The notes below the pieces were generated by a model. That model was given only the letters and a program-made list of their open reading frames with translations, was not told where the DNA came from and did not search any database. 29,097 bases of DNA from Phycisphaerales bacterium UBA1845 (GTDB lineage: Bacteria > Planctomycetota > Phycisphaerae > UBA1845), in contig DDIR01000049.1 in assembly GCA_002338715.1 (NCBI GenBank), positions 92,218 through 121,314 of the forward strand, given 5' to 3'. Below are positions 8,884-15,304 of the stretch, in pieces. A program made the position numbers and the translations under genes. Within the stretch, counting starts at the first letter, position 1, and every line of letters begins with the position of its first letter.

Positions 8884-9200
8884 AGGAAGCGCATCGCCAC
8901 AACGTGGATCGCGTGACGGGTATCTGTATCGAAATTGGTGTGATGCGACAGATTGTGCCGGAGTTGTTGCGGACGGCGTTCGAGATTGCTGCGAAGGGGA
9001 CGATCATGCAGGGCGCGAAACTGGAAATACACGACGTACCGGTCACGATCAAATGTCACGACTGCGGACAGTTCGCTGCCAGCGCGACGTTGCAGGTGCA
9101 GTGCGTGCATTGCGGTTCGACGAATATTGAAATCAACGGTGGCAATGAGTTGTTGGTCAGCTCCATTCGGGTGGCTGAGGAGGTTGGACATGAACATTGA
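8838..9200 (+). CDS. hypA: Hydrogenase nickel insertion protein HypA
   Basis: 120 residues, slightly longer than typical HypA (about 113-118). It begins (GTG start) [10 protein letters not shown], giving the His2 and Glu3 of the nickel site. The zinc site is built by Cys73/Cys76 (CHDC) and Cys89/Cys92 (CVHC). HypA passes nickel, with HypB, to the large-subunit precursor. It overlaps the protease gene by 46 bases and hypB by 11, so its expression is closely tied to both. The C-terminal tail (EEVGHEH) ends in His-Glu-His, of unknown meaning. Confidence 0.95.
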   Translation: MHEFSVARSICNIAIEEAHRHNVDRVTGICIEIGVMRQIVPELLRTAFEIAAKGTIMQGAKLEIHDVPVTIKCHDCGQFAASATLQVQCVHCGSTNIEINGGNELLVSSIRVAEEVGHEH

Positions 9201-9840
9201 AGTGCTTCGCGACGTGCAGGAATCGATCATGGCCGATGCCAATGAGATCCGCGCATCGCTTGATCAACGTGGGATTCGCATGTTCAACCTGATGGGCGGT
9301 GACGGCTGCGGCAAGACCCGCATGCTCGAACGACTGCTTCCGACGATCGCGGACCGGGTTCGCTGTGCGGTTTTGGAAGGTGACATCACCACGACCCTGG
9401 ACGCCGAACGTATCGCCAAAGCCAACGTTCCCGTCATCCAGTTGCAAACCGACGGCTGCTGTCATCTGGAACCGTCGCTCATTCGCAAGGGGCTCGACAA
9501 ACTCCCGCTCGATGACCTTGACGTTATCATCGTCGAAAACGTCGGCAATCTTGTATGCCCAGCCGAGTTCGACATTGGCGAGCATCACCGGATCGGCATG
9601 CTCAGTGTGACCGAGGGGCACGATAAACCGCTGAAATACCCGCTACTATTCGGCCAAGCCGACGCGATCGTCATTTCCAAGATGGATCTGCTGGAATACA
9701 CGAATTTCGACCTGGACCAGTGCACGCGCAACATTCGCACGGTGAATAAGAAAGCGCCGATTTTTGAAGACAGCGCGGAGTGGCATTTCGATCCGTCGTT
9801 TCTGGATTGGTTGGCGGTGAAGCACGCGACCTGCACATAA
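9190..9840 (+). CDS. hypB: Hydrogenase nickel incorporation GTPase HypB
   Basis: SIMIBI-class GTPase supplying nickel together with HypA. 216 residues. P-loop GGDGCGKT (36-43), switch region LEGDITTTLDAERI, DVIIVENVGNLVCP, SVTEGHDKPLKYP and the base-recognition segment ISKMDLL (SKxD in place of NKxD). The His-rich nickel store and N-terminal CCGCP motif of E. coli-type HypB are both absent: the G domain starts after about 30 residues. Start ATG 9190 has GGAGG (9179-9183) six bases before it; the open frame upstream is inside hypA. It is the last gene of the hydrogenase operon. Confidence 0.95.
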   Translation: MNIEVLRDVQESIMADANEIRASLDQRGIRMFNLMGGDGCGKTRMLERLLPTIADRVRCAVLEGDITTTLDAERIAKANVPVIQLQTDGCCHLEPSLIRKGLDKLPLDDLDVIIVENVGNLVCPAEFDIGEHHRIGMLSVTEGHDKPLKYPLLFGQADAIVISKMDLLEYTNFDLDQCTRNIRTVNKKAPIFEDSAEWHFDPSFLDWLAVKHATCT

Positions 9841-9874
9841 AGAAGTTGCTGTCGGATTGCGCAACATCTCAAAC

Positions 9875-9936
9875 GTAGGGTGGGCCGTGCCCACCGCCGT
9901 TCTTTGAAATGAAATGGTGGGCATGGCCCACCCTAC
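9875..9936. repeat. Long inverted repeat between convergent operons, probable two-way terminator and dispersed palindrome
   Basis: Two 21-base arms (9875-9895 and 9916-9936) are complementary with one mismatch and separated by a 20-base spacer. The arms begin/end with GTAGGGTGGGC / GCCCACCCTAC. Each arm is itself nearly palindromic (GTGGGC..GCCCAC), so a cruciform or strong RNA hairpin is possible. It lies between the end of hypB (plus) and the gamma-subunit gene (minus), a position suited to a bidirectional terminator, though there is no clear T-run. The right arm supplies the TAG stop (9933-9935) of the minus-strand gene. I recall similar GTAGGGTGGGC units as dispersed repeats in planctomycetes and some other bacteria; this needs a genome search. 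Confidence 0.8.
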
Positions 9937-10493
9937 GGGGTTGCGGTTTCCCTGGCGTCGATCGCGTTCATTCCGGCTGCGAACGCCTTCAGGTTTGCGT
10001 CGATGACATTCTGACCTTTGGATTCAAACGCGTGGGCGATGGCTTTCTCAATTGAATCCGGTTTGAGTTTCTGGCGAACGCTCTGCAGCGCGCCCAGCAT
10101 GACCACGTTGGCGCTTCGATTGGTCCCGCATTCGCTCTCAGCGATGTCATTCGCTTCAACGTAATACGTATTCACATCATTGCGCGACGTCTTGATCGGG
10201 ACGATCGATTTGTTGATCAGCAGCGTGCCGCCGGGGCGTACCTTGGACTCAAACTTTTGGAGCGACGGCTGATTCATCGCGACGACGGTGTCGTACTTCT
10301 CCGATACGGGTGAACCGATTTCGTCATCGCTGAGCACGACGATGCAGTTGGCCGTCCCGCCGCGCATCTCCGGTCCGTACGAGGGGAGCCAGGTGGCGCT
10401 GGTGCCTTCTTCCATGGCGGCTTGGGCGAGAAGCTTTCCCATCATCAGGACGCCTTGCCCACCAAACCCCGCGAGAATCGTTTCTTCCAACAT
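9933..10493 (-). CDS. 2-oxoacid:ferredoxin oxidoreductase, gamma subunit
   Basis: 186-residue gamma (KorC/VorC-type) subunit. The N-terminus LAGFGGQGVLMMGKLLAQAA is the family signature, followed by WLPSYGPEMRGGTANCIVVLSD, a stretch contacting the TPP/CoA site in related enzymes, and the ANVVMLGAL segment. ATG 10493 is chosen because GGGAG stands eight bases upstream; the frame is open to another ATG at 10526 without a ribosome site, which would add 11 residues. It follows the beta gene by 39 bases and is the last gene of a ferredoxin-alpha-beta-gamma operon. Its stop codon is contributed by the inverted repeat at 9875-9936, so the last residues (ETATP) may have been altered when the repeat arrived. 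Confidence 0.9.
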   Translation of the reverse strand: MLEETILAGFGGQGVLMMGKLLAQAAMEEGTSATWLPSYGPEMRGGTANCIVVLSDDEIGSPVSEKYDTVVAMNQPSLQKFESKVRPGGTLLINKSIVPIKTSRNDVNTYYVEANDIAESECGTNRSANVVMLGALQSVRQKLKPDSIEKAIAHAFESKGQNVIDANLKAFAAGMNAIDARETATP

Positions 10494-10532
10494 GTTCAGC
10501 GCTCCCAAATGCTGCCGAGGCAACATGACTGT

Positions 10533-11366
10533 CTAGGCTTTGACCGGACCCGCAAGTTTGTCCACGAACTCGCCTGGAGGAAATTCTTTCACGACATCTT
10601 CTTCGATGTGATGCAGGGCGTCTCCAGGACTCATGCCCCATTGCACCGGGCATGGCGAAAGCACTTCCACGAGACCGAGTCCGACATCTTCCGTTTGTGC
10701 GCGGATGGCTTTTCGCATGTACTTGCGACACGTGTTGATGTTCTTGGGCGAGGTCAGCGCGACCCTGGCGAGATAGGCGACGCCCTCAAGACTCGAAAGC
10801 AACTCGCAAACCTTGATCGGATGACCGGTTGTCCTCGGATCGCGACCCTGAACCGACGTGGTTGTCCTTTGTCCGATCAGCGACGTCGGAGCCATCTGCC
10901 CACCGGTCATGCCGAAGATGCCGTTGTTGACGAAGAACACGGTGATCCGTTCGCCGCGGGCGGCTGCATGAATGATCTCGCCCATGCCGATGGACGCGAG
11001 ATCGCCGTCGCCTTGATAGGTGAAAACGAATCGATCGGGTAGGGCGCGCTTCACGCCGGTTGCGACGGCTGGGGCGCGTCCGTGACTGGCTTCGATCATG
11101 TCGGTCTCGAAGTATTCGTACGCGAAGACAGCGCAACCAACCGGGCAGATTCCGACGGTATTATCCATGAATCCGAACTCGTCGATCATCTCGGCGATCA
11201 ATCGGTGGTATGTTCCGTGCGAACACCCCGGGCAGTAGTGAAAGGGCTTGTCGCTTAGGGATTTGGGGCGCTCGAAGACGCATTTCAAATCGACGAGGTC
11301 TTCTGATGCGACCGCGCCGCCGTTTTGTTTGTTCATGCCATCCTGACTGTTCATGGCTGTTGTCAT
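10533..11366 (-). CDS. 2-oxoacid:ferredoxin oxidoreductase, beta subunit (TPP-binding)
   Basis: 277 residues. It binds thiamine pyrophosphate and one [4Fe-4S] cluster. Visible: FHYCPGCSHGTYH (first cluster Cys pair), GICPVGCAVFAYEYF, the TPP motif GDGDLASIGMGEI with NNGIFGMTGGQMAPTS closing it, and LSPCPVQWG with the final cluster Cys. About 35 N-terminal residues before the core are poorly conserved and rich in Gln, Asn and Gly, so a later start cannot be excluded. ATG 11366 overlaps the alpha stop as ATGA and has GGAGG seven bases upstream. The enzyme decarboxylates a 2-oxoacid to acyl-CoA while reducing ferredoxin. Substrate (branched-chain oxoacid or 2-oxoglutarate) is not settled by sequence. 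Confidence 0.93.
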   Translation of the reverse strand: MTTAMNSQDGMNKQNGGAVASEDLVDLKCVFERPKSLSDKPFHYCPGCSHGTYHRLIAEMIDEFGFMDNTVGICPVGCAVFAYEYFETDMIEASHGRAPAVATGVKRALPDRFVFTYQGDGDLASIGMGEIIHAAARGERITVFFVNNGIFGMTGGQMAPTSLIGQRTTTSVQGRDPRTTGHPIKVCELLSSLEGVAYLARVALTSPKNINTCRKYMRKAIRAQTEDVGLGLVEVLSPCPVQWGMSPGDALHHIEEDVVKEFPPGEFVDKLAGPVKA

Positions 11367-12421
11367 CGGGCGGCCTCCACGATTTTTTCACACACTTCAG
11401 CCGGGCTTGGAATCACGCCGCCCATTTCGCCGTAGAAATCGACGGGAACTTTTCCGTTTACGGCCAGTCGAACATCCTCGACCATCTGACCGGCGCTGAG
11501 TTCGACCACGAGGATGCGTTTTTTGTTCGTGGCGCACTCTGCGATTTGCTTGCTCGGGAAGGGGAACAGCGTGATCGGTCGAAGCAGACCGGCTTTGATC
11601 CCTTGCTTGCGGGCTAACTTGCAACCGCTAAGCGCCAGCCGCGCGGAGATGCCATAGGCGACGACGAGAATTTCAGCATCGTCGACATCGCGGGTGTCCC
11701 AGCGCGTCTCGCATTCCATCGCCTTGTACTTGGCCTGGAGTTTGAGGTTGTGGTCGCGCAATCCGTATGGATCGATGACCAGCGAGTTGACGACGTTCTT
11801 GTGCGCCCGACCGTTTCGACCGTTGGTCGCCCAGGGTTTCTCGGGTACGTTTGGCGGTGGGGCGTCGTCGGAGATTTCTGCCGGTTCCATCATCGCGCCC
11901 AGCACACCGTCGGCGAGCAACATCGCGGGGCAGCGGTAGCGGTCGGCGAGTTCAAACGCCAGCGCCGGGAACTCGTACATTTCCTGCACGTTCCAGGGGG
12001 CGAGGACGATGCTGTGGTAGTCGCCATGCCCGCCGCCTTTGCACGCCTGGAAATAGTCACCCTGCGATGGGGTGATGCTGCCAAGTCCGGGACCGCCGCG
12101 CATCACGTTGACGATCAGGCAGGGCAGTTCGGCGCACGCGATGTAGCTGAGGCCTTCCATCATCAAACTGACGCCGGGACTGCTGCTCGAAGTCATTGCC
12201 CGTTTGCCGGCGGCTGCGGCGCCATAGACCATGTTGATCGAGGCGACTTCGCTTTCGGCTTGGACGAAGACGCGGCCTCTTTTGGGCAATTCGTAGGACA
12301 GGACTTCGGGCACTTCGTTTTGAGGCGTGATCGGATAACCGAAGAAGCAATCGCAGCCGCCTGCAATTGCTCCCATCGCCAACGCTTCGTTACCCTTGGT
12401 TAACTGCATCTTGGCGGGCAC
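11363..12421 (-). CDS. vorB: 2-oxoacid:ferredoxin oxidoreductase, alpha subunit (VorB-like)
   Basis: 352 residues with the pyrimidine-binding (POR_N) domain first and the transketolase C-like domain last. Distinct segments: KGNEALAMGAIAGGCDCFFG, YPITPQNEVPEVL, QAESEVASINMVYGAAAAGK, MTSSSSPGVSLMMEGLSYIA and GGPGLGSITPSQGDYFQ, then GGGHGDYHSIVLAP. This set is what I know from proteins annotated VorB (3-methyl-2-oxobutanoate dehydrogenase), so a branched-chain 2-oxoacid substrate is likelier than pyruvate; 2-oxoglutarate remains possible. GTG 12421 is chosen because GGAGG lies seven bases before it; ATG 12409, four codons later, is the alternative. It overlaps the ferredoxin gene by 32 bases and the beta gene by four. 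Confidence 0.9.
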   Translation of the reverse strand: MPAKMQLTKGNEALAMGAIAGGCDCFFGYPITPQNEVPEVLSYELPKRGRVFVQAESEVASINMVYGAAAAGKRAMTSSSSPGVSLMMEGLSYIACAELPCLIVNVMRGGPGLGSITPSQGDYFQACKGGGHGDYHSIVLAPWNVQEMYEFPALAFELADRYRCPAMLLADGVLGAMMEPAEISDDAPPPNVPEKPWATNGRNGRAHKNVVNSLVIDPYGLRDHNLKLQAKYKAMECETRWDTRDVDDAEILVVAYGISARLALSGCKLARKQGIKAGLLRPITLFPFPSKQIAECATNKKRILVVELSAGQMVEDVRLAVNGKVPVDFYGEMGGVIPSPAEVCEKIVEAAR

Positions 12422-12632
12422 GTTTCTGCCTCCGATAAATCTCGATTCCCGTTTCAGGGCACATTTGGGCGCACATCGCGCAACCGTTACAGAGTTCTGG
12501 GTGGGCCAATACGGCAGGGTGATACCCCGCGGCATTGCGTTCTTCCGACATCTCCAGGGCATGCTTGGGACAGAATTGAACGCAAAGCTCGCACCCCTTA
12601 CACCGGTCAGCATGAATCTGACATAGATCCAT
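12390..12632 (-). CDS. Ferredoxin-type delta subunit, two [4Fe-4S] clusters
   Basis: 80 residues with two cluster motifs, CKGCELCVQFCP and CNGCAMCAQMCP, in the layout of KorD/VorD/PorD delta subunits that link the oxidoreductase core to free ferredoxin. A basic tail follows (RRQKRARQ). ATG 12632 has GGGAG six bases upstream; the frame reaches a further ATG at 12668, but that would lie upstream of the transcription start predicted from the sigma-54 promoter (about 12665), which supports the shorter form. It is the first gene of the operon. Confidence 0.92.
   Translation of the reverse strand: MDLCQIHADRCKGCELCVQFCPKHALEMSEERNAAGYHPAVLAHPELCNGCAMCAQMCPETGIEIYRRQKRARQDAVNQG
12429..12433 (-). 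promoter_or_regulatory. Ribosome binding site that decides a GTG start for vorB
   Basis: GGAGG on the minus strand, seven bases before GTG 12421 and 19 before ATG 12409. The spacing favours the GTG. Confidence 0.65.
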
Positions 12633-12675
12633 CACATTCTCCCGTAAGCGAACGACACTGTTGCGCAATACTCAG

Positions 12676-12691
12676 TGCAATTAGCGTGCCA
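12676..12691 (-). promoter_or_regulatory. Sigma-54 (RpoN) -24/-12 promoter of the 2-oxoacid oxidoreductase operon
   Basis: The minus strand reads TGGCACGCTAATTGCA, an exact match to the sigma-54 consensus TGGCACG-N4-TTGCA with the required 12-base distance between the GG and GC dinucleotides. The predicted transcription start is near 12665, about 33 bases before the ferredoxin ATG. Transcription would then need an AAA+ enhancer-binding protein. No activator gene is in the window. The 237-base gap 12633-12869 otherwise holds only the small dyads listed separately. Confidence 0.8.
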
Positions 12692-12710
12692 GTTTCAACC
12701 ATGCGCTATA

Positions 12711-12720
12711 GTCATATGAC
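12711..12720. other. Ten-base perfect palindrome upstream of the sigma-54 promoter
   Basis: GTCATATGAC is self-complementary and sits about 46 to 55 bases upstream of the predicted start site. It could be a regulator or bending-protein site; ten-base palindromes also occur by chance. Confidence 0.25.
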
Positions 12721-12735
12721 CAACCCCAGCACCGG

Positions 12736-12751
12736 GGAAACGACTGTTTCC
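12736..12751. other. 16-base dyad, candidate activator site or hairpin terminator
   Basis: GGAAAC-GACT-GTTTCC forms a perfect six-base-pair inverted repeat. Its centre is about 79 bases upstream of the predicted sigma-54 start, a usual distance for an enhancer-binding-protein dimer. It also lies 119 bases past the end of the PLP-enzyme gene on the same strand, where it could be part of a terminator, but no T-run follows. Confidence 0.35.
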
Positions 12752-12869
12752 GTGCCAATAACCACACGGCTTGAGGCATTTAGCGCAGATGTGCGAATTT
12801 TGGCCGATTGAATGGCGACTGTAATCGCGCGTTCATTTTGCTTGATCGCGCGTGGCGTACTTGCCGTGA

Positions 12870-14180
12870 TCAAATGCGGTCGAGTGCCAGCTTCAAATCG
12901 TTGATGATGTCGTCGCGGTCTTCGAGGCCGATGCTGATGCGACAGCCGCCCGGTACGACGCCGCGTTCGCGTTTTTCGGCATCGGGCAGGGACGAGTGCG
13001 TCATGTTGTACGGGCATTCGATCAGCGTTTTGATCTGACCGAGCGAGACGGCCAACGTGATGCAGTAAGAGTGCTGGGCGATCCAGTCGATCAGCTTGGC
13101 GGCTGGCTTGCCGGTACTGTCCTCGTCCTTTACGTCGAAGTAAACCATCGATCCCGGAGCAAACCGATTTCGATAGTCGCGCATTTGCTTCTGTGCAAGC
13201 TGATATTGCGGGAACGATTCCAATCCCGGGTACAAAACGCGTTCAACCTTGGGGTGATCGTTCAGGAAGGTCGCCACCCGCATCGCGCTGCTTTGATAGT
13301 TGACCATCCGCGTCGCCAGCGAGGGCAGACCGTAGACCAGCGTTGGCCATGCCGAACGCGGCGCCAGCGAACCGCCGAAATCCTTGCGATAAAAAACGAG
13401 CGGATCGTGCAACCATTTGGGCCCGATCACGGCGCCGCCAATGTCCGTGCCGAATCCACCGATCGCCTTGGTCAGGCTGCAACAGACGATGTCGGCGCCG
13501 TGTTCAATTGGCCGCTGGCAGAAAGGAGTCGCAAACGTGTTGTCGACAACCACGCGTACCTTGCAATCGTCCGGTCGATTCGCGTTGACTTCGTCGGCGA
13601 TCTTCCGCATTTCGGCGATGTCGATGAGGGTCAGATCGGGATTGACCGGCGTTTCGAAATAGAGCACGCGCGTTTGTGGGTTGATGGCAGCCCGGACAGC
13701 CGAGGGGTCGGTCATGTCCACCAGGCTCGCCTCCATGCGCAAACGGGGCAACCAATTGGTGATCAGTGAATAGGTGCAGCCGTACAGCACCTTGTGGGCG
13801 ACGAGGTGATCGCCCGAGCGCATGAGCGTGCCGAGCGTCGCGGAGATGGCGGCCATCCCTGACGCGAACGCGAGCGCCATGTCACCGCCTTCCGCCGTGG
13901 CGAGGTTGTCTTCCAACATGCCGCGGTTGGGGTCGTCGAGTCGATCGTAGACGTAGATCGGGACGCGGCGGGTGTCCCCTTCGGGCGTGTGGGCGAAATC
14001 CAAAAAGCCCTGCGCGCCGCGTTCGACAGAGTCCAATCGAAAAGCAGCGCTGCAGGATTGTGGAGGAACAACGTGGTGCGAAAAGTCCCATCGTTCGGTG
14101 GGACTGTGACCGTGAATTAATCTTGTGCGAATCTCGTGTTCAGATTCCGGGCATTCCGGCGAAGGATGATTCTCCGACAT
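12870..14180 (-). CDS. Cys/Met metabolism PLP-dependent enzyme
   Basis: 436 residues of the gamma-family of PLP enzymes (cystathionine gamma-synthase, cystathionine lyases, O-acetylhomoserine sulfhydrylase, methionine gamma-lyase). Key parts: YDRLDDPNRGMLEDNLATAE near 78-97 (the YxR..NPT-like segment of the cofactor phosphate site), FASGMAAISATL (105-116), VVDNTFATPF (211-220, Asp213 for the pyridine nitrogen) and CCSLTKAIGG with the Schiff-base Lys238. The extra N-terminal about 40 residues and a few insertions make it longer than the usual 380-400. GGAGGT lies five bases before the ATG. The exact reaction cannot be chosen by eye; it stands between two ferredoxin-oxidoreductase operons, perhaps supplying 2-oxobutyrate-type oxoacids, which is inference. 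Confidence 0.88.
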   Translation of the reverse strand: MSENHPSPECPESEHEIRTRLIHGHSPTERWDFSHHVVPPQSCSAAFRLDSVERGAQGFLDFAHTPEGDTRRVPIYVYDRLDDPNRGMLEDNLATAEGGDMALAFASGMAAISATLGTLMRSGDHLVAHKVLYGCTYSLITNWLPRLRMEASLVDMTDPSAVRAAINPQTRVLYFETPVNPDLTLIDIAEMRKIADEVNANRPDDCKVRVVVDNTFATPFCQRPIEHGADIVCCSLTKAIGGFGTDIGGAVIGPKWLHDPLVFYRKDFGGSLAPRSAWPTLVYGLPSLATRMVNYQSSAMRVATFLNDHPKVERVLYPGLESFPQYQLAQKQMRDYRNRFAPGSMVYFDVKDEDSTGKPAAKLIDWIAQHSYCITLAVSLGQIKTLIECPYNMTHSSLPDAEKRERGVVPGGCRISIGLEDRDDIINDLKLALDRI

Positions 14181-14240
14181 GCCACACCTCCAGTTTTTTG
14201 GGTCATCAATTCAAGTGTGACGTCCAATCTGGCGTTTGCT

Positions 14241-14262
14241 CGGGAGGACCGCAACCCTCCCG
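14241..14262. repeat. Seven-base-pair hairpin with 8-base loop, terminator or dispersed element
   Basis: CGGGAGG (14241-14247) pairs exactly with CCTCCCG (14256-14262). It lies in the 104-base gap between the end of the dihydroorotate dehydrogenase-like gene and the start of the PLP-enzyme gene, both minus strand, so it may end the nifJ transcript. There is no T-run. A shorter dyad, AGAGC-TT-GCTCT at 14275-14286, overlaps the stop codon. The rest of the gap holds the PLP-gene ribosome site and no clear promoter. Confidence 0.5.
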
Positions 14263-14284
14263 CTACAATTGAATAGAGCTTGCT

Positions 14285-15283
14285 CTAAACAAACGGTCGA
14301 AAGGTGTTGAGCTCGCGCATGTAGTTACCCCTTTCGAACGCAGCCGGGTTTGGGCAGGTGACCTGATTCATGCTGCCCTGCAGTTGTCTGACGCTGTGAT
14401 ACTCGTGATCCTCCATCCATTCGCGCATGCCTTCGAGAATGAACTGGATTGAATGAATGCCATTACGAAGCAGCGTCGCGCAGAGCATCGTCGCATCAGC
14501 GCCGGCCATCATCATCTTGAGGACGTCGAACGACGTATACACGCCGGTTGTCGCGGCGAGTGATGCATCAAGATGGGCGTCGAGGATGGCGATCCAACGA
14601 AGCGGCAGACGCATTTCGTGCGGTGCGCTGAAGCGAAGGTCCGAGACGATTTCCAGTTCTTCGAGATCGATGTCGGGCTGATAGAAGCGATTGAATAGGA
14701 CGAGTCCATCGGCGCCAGCGTCTTCAAGCTGTTCGGCGAAGTGGGCGAGTGCGCTGAAGTAGGGACCGAGTTTGAGCGAGACCGGAATGGTGACCGCTTT
14801 CTTCACGGCTTCGAGAATTTCGATGTGGCGGTTTTCGATGTCCCGCCCAGAAGTTTCGGCGTCGGCAGCGATGAGGTAGATGTTGAGTTCGATCGCGTTC
14901 GCGCCGGCTTCCTGCATCATGCGGGCGTGCTCGACCCATCCACCGACCGACGTGCCGTTGAGGCTGCCGATTACGGGAATATCAACCGATTGTTTCACCT
15001 TGGCGAGGTGCTCGATGTATTCCTCCGGACCGCGCGGGAAGCCGACATGGTGGGGCATGTACGACAGCGCTTCCGCGAAGCTGTCCGTTCCGTAATCCAT
15101 GTAATGATCGTGGACGACGGCTTCGTTTTCGATCTGCTCCTGGAACAGCGAGTACATCACAATCGCAGATGCGCCCGCGTCTTCCAGTTCCTTGCATGTG
15201 TCCAGGCTTCTGCTTAAGGGCGATGCGCCGGCCACCAGCGGGTTCTTCAGTTCCAATCCGAGGTACGTTGTTGAAAGGTCCAT
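14285..15283 (-). CDS. Dihydroorotate dehydrogenase-like TIM-barrel protein
   Basis: 332 residues. The start MDLSTTYLGLELKNPLVAGASPLSRS, the GAGADG-type strand ends, VSLKLGPYF and the C-terminal TTGVYTSFDVLKMMMAGAD phosphate-binding region resemble class 1 dihydroorotate dehydrogenase, so an FMN-binding barrel is likely. The place where PyrD carries its catalytic N-x-S-C-P-N loop reads ELNIYLIAADAE instead, so it is unlikely to be a true pyrimidine enzyme. It begins 21 bases after nifJ with GAGGAAA before the ATG and is almost certainly in the nifJ operon. From memory, such proteins often sit beside nifJ in other bacteria; their reaction is unknown to me. Confidence 0.88.
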   Translation of the reverse strand: MDLSTTYLGLELKNPLVAGASPLSRSLDTCKELEDAGASAIVMYSLFQEQIENEAVVHDHYMDYGTDSFAEALSYMPHHVGFPRGPEEYIEHLAKVKQSVDIPVIGSLNGTSVGGWVEHARMMQEAGANAIELNIYLIAADAETSGRDIENRHIEILEAVKKAVTIPVSLKLGPYFSALAHFAEQLEDAGADGLVLFNRFYQPDIDLEELEIVSDLRFSAPHEMRLPLRWIAILDAHLDASLAATTGVYTSFDVLKMMMAGADATMLCATLLRNGIHSIQFILEGMREWMEDHEYHSVRQLQGSMNQVTCPNPAAFERGNYMRELNTFRPFV

Positions 15284-15304
15284 GGCGACTTTCCTCTGGT
15301 CACG

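Noticed and set aside
12633..12869. Possible small gene in the gap before the ferredoxin operon
   Set aside because: Short frames there overlap the sigma-54 element and lack conserved protein features; the gap is better explained as regulatory.
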